From contig DASXQB010000513.1 of the NCBI GenBank assembly GCA_036493295.1, forward strand, positions 1 to 18,593: 18,593 nucleotides of DNA, read 5' to 3'. The notes under the pieces are model-generated. The model searched no databases, was not told the DNA's origin, and saw nothing but the letters and a program-made list of their open reading frames with translations. Shown here piece by piece: positions 6,848 to 13,055 of the stretch. Position 1 is the stretch's first letter. Every line of letters begins with the position of its first letter. The translations under genes were made by a program, and so were the position numbers. This DNA is from DATKEU01 sp036493295. GTDB lineage: Bacteria; Myxococcota_A; Polyangia; Fen-1088.

Positions 6848-8114
6848 GGCTCACTCCACCTTTCATTGCTTCGCCGTTGGTGGCCTTCAGGACCTTGAGA
6901 CGCAGCCGACAGCCGCGCTCGAACGCGAACCGGGTGGGCGTCGCGGCCTGCTGCACCGACGCGTCCAGGGCCCCGCGGCCGGTGACCACCAGCGCCCGCG
7001 GACCGACGATGCCCGGGCGTTCGCGCTCGAAGAATTGCCCGTGCACGGTGATCTCGCCGGCGCCGGAGATCTGACAGTCGGCCAAAACCCCCGACTGTCC
7101 GACCACCACAGCGGCGCCTTCGCCCAACACAATGGAACAATTTTCAAAGACGCTGTCGATTTCCACTTTGGCTCCAGCGGTAAATTCCAAAGTGGCATTG
7201 CGCAGAACATCGCCCCGGCCGAAATAGCGGCGATCGCCGGCCGGCCGTTCGCGCGGTCCCGCCGCCGGCCGCGCGCCGCCCAGCAGGGCCGGAATTTCTC
7301 CGTCGGTGACGCGCGCCGAACCGTTGCCTTCCGGACTGGCGTCGACCCAGGTCACTTGCAGATCGCCGACGTTGGCGCCGGCGCCCATCACGCCCGCCAC
7401 TTTGGCGCCGGTCAACGTGGCGCCCTGAAAGTTCGTCCCCGCCATCTGCGCCTGGCGCAAATCGGCGTTGCTGAGATCGCTTTTCGAGAAATCGGTGCGG
7501 GTCAGATCCGCCTTGCGCAGCAGCGCCGCCCCCAGTTTCGCGCCGGCCGCTCGCGCTTCGATGAGCTGAGCGTCGACGAACTGGGCGCGCGAAAAATCAC
7601 CGCCGGTCATTGTAACGGCGCGCAGGTTGGCGCCAGAAAAATCCGCCCCCGCCGCCTTGACGTTGCCGAGGTGCGCCTCGGCCATTTCGGCGTGCACCAG
7701 CGTCGCCTCGCGCAGATCGGCGCCGGTCAGGTTGGCGGTGGCGAGCTGGGCGAACCCGAGGCGCGCGCCGGTCAGCGTGGCGCCGGTCAGGTTCGCCCCT
7801 TCCAGGTTGGCCCGCAGCAAGTTGGCGCCGGCCAGGTTGGCGCGTTCAAGATTGGCCTCTTCCAAATCGGCACATTCCAGGTTGCACTCGCGCAGGTCGG
7901 CGCCGACCAGACGCGCCTCGCGCAGGTTGGCGTTCTTCAAGACGCCGCCGCGCAGGTTGGCGCCTTCCAGGTTGGCGCCCTCCAGATCGGCGCGGCCGAG
8001 CGCCACCGACGGCAGCGCCGCCTTGGCCAGATCGATCCCGCGCAGATCGGCGCGTTCCAATTTCTCCGCCCGGCGGAACCGTTCGACAACCTGATCACGC
8101 GTCAACTCGGCCAT
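6840..8114 (-). CDS. Pentapeptide-repeat protein fused to bactofilin-like domain (copy 1)
   Basis: 424 residues, 19 nt after the stop of the operon's first gene. A short helical cap (1-18, MAELTRDQ start) is shared with copy 2. Residues 19-about 245 are pentapeptides (RADLEGANLEGANL pattern), about 45 in all, predicting a long rod of square beta-helix. After a linker with a SPEGNG turn (270-275), residues about 297-412 begin YFGRGD and show short strands with Gly turns (FENCSIVL, VLADCQIS, ITVHGQFF) like a bactofilin domain; Cys326 and Cys347 are conserved in copy 2. The polypeptide would thus join two kinds of beta-helix. It has no signal peptide and no enzyme motif. Operon position suggests it caps, crosslinks or co-polymerises with the bactofilins, but no function is known to me. 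Confidence 0.87.
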   Translation of the reverse strand: MAELTRDQVVERFRRAEKLERADLRGIDLAKAALPSVALGRADLEGANLEGANLRGGVLKNANLREARLVGADLRECNLECADLEEANLERANLAGANLLRANLEGANLTGATLTGARLGFAQLATANLTGADLREATLVHAEMAEAHLGNVKAAGADFSGANLRAVTMTGGDFSRAQFVDAQLIEARAAGAKLGAALLRKADLTRTDFSKSDLSNADLRQAQMAGTNFQGATLTGAKVAGVMGAGANVGDLQVTWVDASPEGNGSARVTDGEIPALLGGARPAAGPRERPAGDRRYFGRGDVLRNATLEFTAGAKVEIDSVFENCSIVLGEGAAVVVGQSGVLADCQISGAGEITVHGQFFERERPGIVGPRALVVTGRGALDASVQQAATPTRFAFERGCRLRLKVLKATNGEAMKGGVSHG

Positions 8115-8133
8115 GTCTTGGTTCCTCTCGTCG

Positions 8134-9414
8134 TTAGGAAGCGCGCGCCAACCCGCCGGTTTGCTGCAGGTGCTGCTCTAGCTCGTCAATGCGGCGGGCG
8201 AACGAATACGTCTCCAGGCGCAGGGCAAAGTCGACGTCGCCAAGGCGGGCCATGGCGCCTTTGATTTTCATGAACGTCAGCTCGCGCTCGCGCCGGTGGT
8301 GGCGCTTGGCCGCCAGGTTGTCGGCCGACCAGCCCAGGGCGGCGCGGCTATATTCTTGCTGCTGCTTCTTCAAAGTCGACAGCAGGGGCGCAAGCACCCG
8401 GCGCGCGTCGGCGATCTCCGCCAGGCCGGCGCTGGCACCGGCGCTTCCGCGGCGCAGCTCTTGCGCTTTGTCCACCAGGGCCGCGGCGACCGGCGTCGGC
8501 AGGTCGGCGACCACCGCCACTTCCTCGGCGGTGGCGCGAAACAGAGAATCCAGGCGGCCGAGGCCCACGGCGAACAGCCGCTGCGCCATCAGCGGTTCCA
8601 GCCCCGGCACCTGACCCAGCACCGACTGCACCAGCAATGGCTCGCGCCGATCGCGATCGCGCTCTAACGCGAAAGCGTCAGGCAGCTCTTTCGTCAGTGC
8701 CGCGTAGGCCGCCGCCAGCGCGCGGCCGAGCTCGTCGGTGATCACCTCGTTCACCACCGCGTGATCAAGAATCTCGAGGTAACCGCTGATGGCTTGGTTC
8801 AGCGCCTCCATCTCCACCTGCTCGGCCATGCGGCGCAGCGAGCTCAGCGCGCCGCGCGCCGCCACCGTCCACGCCACGGCGGCGCGCGAGCCGCTCCATT
8901 CCAGTTCCAGCATCAGGTTGCGCACCGGCCGCACGTGTTCGGCGGCCAGATCCTCCAGCGTGGCCCGGGCGGCTTGTTGATCGGCTGCGGTCCAGGTTGG
9001 CTTTGGCGTGGCGACCGTGGCGGTGGCGTCCGGGCCTTCCGGTACCGGCATGTTGATCAACGTCTTCATCGTTCCGTGGGCTGTGGTCGGCGGCTCCGGT
9101 TTCCTGGATGGCGTACGAAGAGGAGCCCGGGCAGGTGTCGATTTTTCTTCGTCGGTTGGAAAAACGTTACGTAGAGCTTCGTCGATCGATGCCGCCACAT
9201 CGGGGCTGACCGGGGGCTTTGGCTTTGGGGTGGGCGTCGGTGGCGGCAAGGCGGCGTGGGGCGGCGGCGTCACCCGGGGCGCGGGCGGCGGCACGGGGAC
9301 GGACCCAGCCGGGGCGCTGCTGGCAACTGGGTTCGTCGCCGTGGGTGCGGTTACCGGCGTCGCCGGCTCGCCAGTGGCGTCGTTCTTGGGAAAGAGTCGC
9401 GACAAAATGCTCAT
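8134..9414 (-). CDS. Pro-rich protein with helical bundle and helix-hairpin-helix domain
   Basis: 426 residues from the ATG giving MSILSRLF; an upstream TTG at 9480 is possible but adds an uncharacteristic leader. Residues 15-140 are Pro/Ala/Thr-rich and probably disordered. Residues about 141-250 are helical, resembling a histidine phosphotransfer or adaptor-like bundle (LDHAV region), though no phosphorylation site can be assigned. Residues about 265-322 read as a helix-hairpin-helix pair (GQVPGLEPLMAQRL, then VADLPTPVAAALVDKA). Residues 325-420 are charged helices, probably coiled coil, with a RHHRRERE basic patch. It is cytosolic, with no signal peptide. As first gene of the operon it may link the bactofilin/pentapeptide assembly to DNA or to another protein, since helix-hairpin-helix motifs often bind DNA. 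I do not recognise a named family. Confidence 0.8.
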   Translation of the reverse strand: MSILSRLFPKNDATGEPATPVTAPTATNPVASSAPAGSVPVPPPAPRVTPPPHAALPPPTPTPKPKPPVSPDVAASIDEALRNVFPTDEEKSTPARAPLRTPSRKPEPPTTAHGTMKTLINMPVPEGPDATATVATPKPTWTAADQQAARATLEDLAAEHVRPVRNLMLELEWSGSRAAVAWTVAARGALSSLRRMAEQVEMEALNQAISGYLEILDHAVVNEVITDELGRALAAAYAALTKELPDAFALERDRDRREPLLVQSVLGQVPGLEPLMAQRLFAVGLGRLDSLFRATAEEVAVVADLPTPVAAALVDKAQELRRGSAGASAGLAEIADARRVLAPLLSTLKKQQQEYSRAALGWSADNLAAKRHHRRERELTFMKIKGAMARLGDVDFALRLETYSFARRIDELEQHLQQTGGLARAS

Positions 9415-9496
9415 TGAGTATTTTCTGTCCGACCAAGCTAGACCGGTGGAGGTTAGCAACAGCGCCGGCAATGATGGCAAGGACTTTCTCTGTGAC

Positions 9497-9526
9497 AGTC
9501 TATTAACTGTTGCCGTTCATTGTCAG
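9497..9526 (-). promoter_or_regulatory. Candidate promoter of the bactofilin operon
   Basis: On the minus strand CTGACA (9526-9521) and TAGACT (9502-9497) are spaced 18 nt apart and resemble housekeeping -35 and -10 elements. The palindrome CTGTGACAG overlaps the -10/start zone and could be an operator. The leader would be about 75 nt. Matches are imperfect. Confidence 0.3.
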
Positions 9527-9771
9527 TGTCAGGGAAATGTTGCGGGAATTGTCTTTGGGTTATTTATTGTTGAATTTGGAATTATGAAAGACGCCGCCGG
9601 CCCCAACGAGGATGACCGCGGCCCGCCGCAGATAACGGGAATCTCGCACCGTTGCTGATTGGCCGGGCCACGCACGCGGCGTCCAGTCAGGCGAATTGGT
9701 TAGCAATGTAGGTAAGTGATTTCCGCCGGGTTAATTCTTGGCCAAGGCGGCCTCAAGCGGCCGGCTGCGTC

Positions 9772-9800
9772 GTGACCAATACCGGGAACAGGGCTAAACT
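9772..9800 (+). promoter_or_regulatory. Candidate promoter of the chitin-binding-like lipoprotein
   Basis: GTGACC (9772-9777), a 17-nt spacer and TAAACT (9795-9800) resemble housekeeping elements, each matching 4 of 6 bases. Transcription would begin a few bases before the ATG at 9812, giving an almost leaderless mRNA. This fits the lack of a visible ribosome-binding site. Confidence 0.35.
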
Positions 9801-9811
9801 GTCTTTTACCT

Positions 9812-10531
9812 ATGAGCTTGGTTTTGCCAGCTTGTCAGGGACCGCGGATCCGGCCGAGCCGATCGCGTTTGTGGCAATGGACGGTTGCGCTGATGGCGAC
9901 GCTGTTGCTGGGCTGTTCAGGCGCCGAGTCTTTTAGCGGCGCCGTGCCCGACGGGGCGACCTCACTGACCGGAACGGGCGGCGCCGGCTCTGACGATCTG
10001 GGCAGCGGCGGCGCGATCGTTGAAAACAGTGGTGGCGCGACGGGCACTGGTAGCGGCGGCGTGCCCGACGACAGCAGCGGTGGCGCCGGCGGGCAGACCA
10101 GCACGGGTGGTTCCAGCACCGGCGGTTCAGGGACGGGCGGCGCCGGCACGGGCGGCGATACCGCCGACGCCGCGACCATCGATCTCGGTTCGTCATCGGG
10201 CGGCGCACCGGGCAGTGGTGGTGCGTCGGGCAGCGGCGGCGCCGCGGGGACTGGCGGCGTGATGGGCAGCGGTGGCGCGATGGGCAGCGGCGGTGCCGCG
10301 GGGACTGGTGGTGCCGGCGCGAGCAGCCAGTGCGCTGGCGTTGCCACGTGGTCGGCGGCGAAAGCGCCGAACTACCAAGCCGGCGACAAAACCGTCGACG
10401 GAACGCCGTCGCATCTTTATCGCTGCAAGCCTTATCCCGCCAGCGGTTGGTGCCAGCTGACCGGTTACGAGCCGGCTGATCCGAGCGGCTACTGGAAAGA
10501 CGCCTGGGACGATCTCGGTCCGTGTAACTGA
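9812..10531 (+). CDS. Gly-rich lipoprotein with C-terminal chitin-binding-like module
   Basis: 239 residues. The N-terminus has an extended basic region (PRIRPSRSR), a hydrophobic stretch and the lipobox LLGC (Cys35). A TTG at residue 20 would give a shorter, more usual signal peptide. Residues 52-170 are almost only Gly, Ser, Thr and Ala in GSGGA repeats, a long spacer from the membrane. The C-terminal module (about 173-239) contains YQAGDK, YRCKPYP-SGWC, a YEP motif and a WKDAWDDLG-C ending. This order of aromatic residues with four Cys (174, 205, 214, 238) resembles carbohydrate-binding modules of the CBM5/12 type. There is no catalytic domain, so it probably tethers a glycan or chitin-like polymer to the cell surface. 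The module assignment is by pattern only. Confidence 0.78.
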   Translation: MSLVLPACQGPRIRPSRSRLWQWTVALMATLLLGCSGAESFSGAVPDGATSLTGTGGAGSDDLGSGGAIVENSGGATGTGSGGVPDDSSGGAGGQTSTGGSSTGGSGTGGAGTGGDTADAATIDLGSSSGGAPGSGGASGSGGAAGTGGVMGSGGAMGSGGAAGTGGAGASSQCAGVATWSAAKAPNYQAGDKTVDGTPSHLYRCKPYPASGWCQLTGYEPADPSGYWKDAWDDLGPCN

Positions 10532-10588
10532 GACTGGCGTCGAACGCGAGGACGCCGCCGGGCCCGCGCTCGTGTATCGTTTGCGCAG

Positions 10589-11329
10589 ATGCCGGCGCTT
10601 TTGCCTTGGCAGTGGATCTTGGGCGCGGTGTGCGCGCTGTTCGTCGGCATCGCCAAGAGCGGGGTGCCCGGTTTCGGCATCGCCGTGGTGCCGCTGATGG
10701 TGCTGACGGTGGGCCGCGCGCGGACGTCACCAGGCTGGCTGTTGCCGATGCTCTGCACGGCGGACGTGTTCGCCATTGCCTACTACCGCCGCCACGCCTA
10801 CGCGCGCCGGCTGTTCAATCTGGCGCCTTGGGTACTGGTGGGGATGGGGGCGGGGACGGTGGCGCTTGGCTGGGGCGAAAAGGTGATGCGGCCGATCATC
10901 GGCGCAGTGGTGGTGACGATGATTGCCGCGCATCTTTGGCGCAAATGGCGGCGGCAGACGGCGGTGCCGACCGACTGGTCGCACAGCGCGCGTTACGGCG
11001 TGCTGGCCGGTTTCGCCACCACGGTCGCCAACGCTGCCGGACCGGTGATGAACGTCTACTTGCTGTCGAAGCAGCTACCGAAGGAAGAGTTCGTGGCGGC
11101 GGGCGCCTGGTTTTTCTTCCTCATCAACCTGGCCAAGCTGCCCATCTATGCTTGGCGCGGAATGATCAGCGGGCCATCCCTGCTGTTCGATCTGTGCCTG
11201 GTGCCGGTGGTGGGCCTGGGCGCGCTGGTCGGGCGGCGGATCGTCAAACGCGTGGCCCAGTCCACGTTCGAGGTGGCGGTGCTGGGGCTGACGGCGGCGG
11301 CCACGCTGCTGCTTTTCCTGCCGCACTGA
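10589..11329 (+). CDS. TauE/SafE family membrane permease
   Basis: 246 residues, about the normal length for the family. Hydrophobic helices cover nearly the whole chain, beginning PWQWILGAVCALFVG, followed by the typical GIAKSGVPGFG loop (20-30) and in the second half the matching GFATTVANAAGPVMN motif (136-150). This pair of motifs marks TauE/SafE proteins, which export sulfite, sulfoacetate or other organic anions across the inner membrane; the substrate here is not evident. A basic loop (KWRRQ) separates the halves. It follows the lipoprotein gene by 57 nt and ends 12 nt from the convergent NADH dehydrogenase gene. A degenerate version of the local ECF promoter pattern lies upstream but was not accepted. 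Confidence 0.88.
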   Translation: MPALLPWQWILGAVCALFVGIAKSGVPGFGIAVVPLMVLTVGRARTSPGWLLPMLCTADVFAIAYYRRHAYARRLFNLAPWVLVGMGAGTVALGWGEKVMRPIIGAVVVTMIAAHLWRKWRRQTAVPTDWSHSARYGVLAGFATTVANAAGPVMNVYLLSKQLPKEEFVAAGAWFFFLINLAKLPIYAWRGMISGPSLLFDLCLVPVVGLGALVGRRIVKRVAQSTFEVAVLGLTAAATLLLFLPH

Positions 11330-11341
11330 AAAACGGCGCGC

Positions 11342-12985
11342 CTACGACGGCGGGGGCGACGGCGGCAGCCCGCGCCGGGCCATCACCTGTTCAAAGCTGG
11401 CGCGTAAGCCCGGGACGTTGGCGGCCAGCAGGCCGAACTCGCGCTTGGGGATGGACAGCACGGTCATCGCCTCGAGGCAGCGAACGGTGGCGTTGCGGGG
11501 CGCGCTGCCAAGCAACGCCATCTCGCCGAAGCAGTCGCCCGGGCCCAACGTGGCGAAGACCTGCTCGCCGGCGTCGCTGGTATTGTCGGCGCTGCCGGCG
11601 TTTCGGCGACGGCGCACCACCTCGGCGCGTCCAGACAAAAGAATGTAAACCCGATCGCCCAGCTCGCCTTCATTGAACACGATCTGTCCTGGTTCGAAGT
11701 ATTCGTGGGTGGCGCCGCCGGTGTTACCGAGGCGCAGCTGAATCAGCTCCGTCGGCAAGATCAGATCCAGGGTCCACGCGCTGGCCACCTTGATCCGCCG
11801 CCCCCAGCCCGGCAGCTTGGACAGATAGATCGTCCGCCAGAGAAACCAGGCCAGAAAACCGGAGATCCCCAGGCCGAAGATCTCCGCCACGGCGTTGCGC
11901 CGTCCTAGCGAGCCCATCTTGCCCAGCCCCTTGAAATCGAACGCGCGCAACCCGTTGCCGCCGTCGATGGTGGTCACGATGTTGCCGGCGGCGACCTGGG
12001 CTTGCCGGGTGGCGTGCTGGGCGGTGGGTGGGCAGGGCGCGCCGCCGGCGGTGGGCACCGACGCGCAGTCGCCCAGGGCCCAGATGTCGTCACGGCCCTG
12101 TACGCGTAGATGCGCGTCGACGATCAGGCGGCCGTTTTTCGTCTTCGGTAGATCCAGCGTTTCGATCAGCGGGTGTGGTGACGACGGAATGGTCGAGACC
12201 AGCGTGCGGGTGGGAATGGTGGTGCCGTCTGAAAGGACGGCCGCCTCGGCGGTGGCCGCTTTCAGGCGTTGGTTCAAGACCAGCTCGACGCCGCGGCCGC
12301 GCAAGATCTTGGCGGCGAAGGCGCGCAGCTTGGGCGCCACCTCGGGCAGGATCTCGTTTTGGCCGTGCACCAGCACCACGCGGATGTCGCGCGGATCGAT
12401 GCGGCGATAAAGACGGGCGATGCCGCGCACGAAGTCGTTCAGCTCGGCCACCACCTCGACGCCGGAGAATCCGCCCCCGGCGACCACGAAGGTGAGCAGC
12501 TGCTTGCGCAGGATCGGATCGTCGTCTTCGACATCGGCTTCCTCAAGCGCGCGGATGGCCCGTGCGCGCAGCTCCAGGGCGTCAGCCAGGTTCTTGAACG
12601 GCAGCGCGTGCTCGGGCAGACCGGGCAGGCCGCGAAAATCGGTCACCGTCCCCGGCGCCAGCACCAGGTGATCGAAGCGTTCGACGTGGGCGTGCGGGCG
12701 AAAGCCGGGCGCGGCGGTGATGGTCTTGTTCGCCACGTCGATTGACTCGACGTCGCGCACCACCACCTGCGTGTGGCGCAGCAGGCGGCGCAGCGGGCTG
12801 ACCACATCGGTAAGGCCGATGGTCCCGGAGATCACCTCGGGCAGCATCGGCTGAAAGACAAAGTAATTGTCGCGGCTGAAAAGATAGATTTCCCAGTCGT
12901 CGCGGCGGCGCAGCTTTTGTTCCAGCGCCTGCGCGGCATAGACGCCGGCGAACCCGCCTCCGACGACGACGATGCGTTTCTTCAT
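11342..12985 (-). CDS. Type II NADH dehydrogenase fused to cyclic-nucleotide-binding domain
   Basis: 547 residues. The first 425 are a type II NADH:quinone oxidoreductase-like flavoprotein: FAD motif GGGFAG (9-14), second dinucleotide motif GGGFSGVE (170-177), FAD-contacting ALGDCA (303-308), quinone-side TAQHATRQAQ (321-330), and an amphipathic C-terminal region (about 380-420) of the kind that anchors the enzyme to the inner membrane without proton pumping. Residues about 428-540 are a CRP/PKA-type cyclic-nucleotide-binding domain with a full phosphate-binding cassette, FGEMALLGSAPRNAT (486-500), keeping Glu488 and Arg497. The fusion suggests electron flow from NADH is tuned by cAMP or cGMP. 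An adenylate cyclase gene lies 70 nt upstream, and a GTAACC-N15-CGTA promoter sits in that gap. NADH dehydrogenase activity is inferred from motifs; related flavoproteins could use other acceptors. Confidence 0.9.
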   Translation of the reverse strand: MKKRIVVVGGGFAGVYAAQALEQKLRRRDDWEIYLFSRDNYFVFQPMLPEVISGTIGLTDVVSPLRRLLRHTQVVVRDVESIDVANKTITAAPGFRPHAHVERFDHLVLAPGTVTDFRGLPGLPEHALPFKNLADALELRARAIRALEEADVEDDDPILRKQLLTFVVAGGGFSGVEVVAELNDFVRGIARLYRRIDPRDIRVVLVHGQNEILPEVAPKLRAFAAKILRGRGVELVLNQRLKAATAEAAVLSDGTTIPTRTLVSTIPSSPHPLIETLDLPKTKNGRLIVDAHLRVQGRDDIWALGDCASVPTAGGAPCPPTAQHATRQAQVAAGNIVTTIDGGNGLRAFDFKGLGKMGSLGRRNAVAEIFGLGISGFLAWFLWRTIYLSKLPGWGRRIKVASAWTLDLILPTELIQLRLGNTGGATHEYFEPGQIVFNEGELGDRVYILLSGRAEVVRRRRNAGSADNTSDAGEQVFATLGPGDCFGEMALLGSAPRNATVRCLEAMTVLSIPKREFGLLAANVPGLRASFEQVMARRGLPPSPPPS

Positions 12986-13012
12986 CTGCCCCGCCCTTTC
13001 TTCCGCCTGCGT

Positions 13013-13037
13013 TACGTCGGACGCCGAACCCGGTTAC
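13013..13037 (-). promoter_or_regulatory. ECF-type promoter before the NADH dehydrogenase fusion gene
   Basis: On the minus strand GTAACC (13037-13032), 15 nt, then CGTA (13016-13013), preceded by a T-rich run. It lies wholly within the 70-nt gap after the cyclase stop, 27 nt before the ATG at 12985. The pattern is identical to two other sites in the window, and its -35 resembles the consensus I recall for Caulobacter SigF (GTAACC/CGAA). Confidence 0.7.
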
Positions 13038-13055
13038 GGAAAAACCACCGACCGG

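Larger units (their letters stand above)
4595..8114 (-). repeat. Tandem duplication of a pentapeptide-bactofilin/bactofilin gene pair
   Basis: The pair 6320-8114 and the pair 4595-6320 encode the same order of proteins with shared N-terminal caps, repeat phasing, linker turn, C-terminal YFGRGD region and bactofilin features. The copies have diverged in sequence, and in tail lengths (424/175 versus 440/150 residues), so the duplication is old and both copies are probably kept by selection. The DNA also looks repetitive (many GCGCAGGTTGGCGCC-like units) because pentapeptide codons recur. Confidence 0.85.
9415..9811. other. Divergent intergenic region with AT-rich stretch
   Basis: No convincing gene is seen. 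The part from about 9485 to 9595 is clearly richer in A and T than the rest of the window and contains the palindrome CTGTGACAG (9490-9498) and a TGTCAGTGTCAG direct repeat (9521-9532). Candidate promoters for both flanking genes are listed separately. The remainder (9600-9770) shows only GC-rich sequence with no feature I can support. Confidence 0.5.

Noticed and set aside
5640..8090. Regularly recurring short DNA units that could look like a CRISPR or tandem-repeat array
   Set aside because: The units are imperfect, have a 15-base coding period and translate into pentapeptide repeats; there are no constant repeats separated by unique spacers.
6330..8264. Long open frame (644 codons) on the plus strand across the bactofilin/pentapeptide operon
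   Set aside because: It is antisense to four well-supported coupled genes; open complementary frames are expected from the GC-rich repeated pentapeptide codons, and the product has no domain logic.
8779..8784. Isolated GTAACC sequences (also near 9349, 10463 and 17110)
   Set aside because: None is followed by CGTA at 15 or 16 nt, and three lie inside coding sequence.
10523..10546. GTAACT-N15-CGCG upstream of the TauE/SafE gene
   Set aside because: It differs from the ECF pattern in three of ten positions and overlaps the stop codon of the preceding gene, so it is likely chance.
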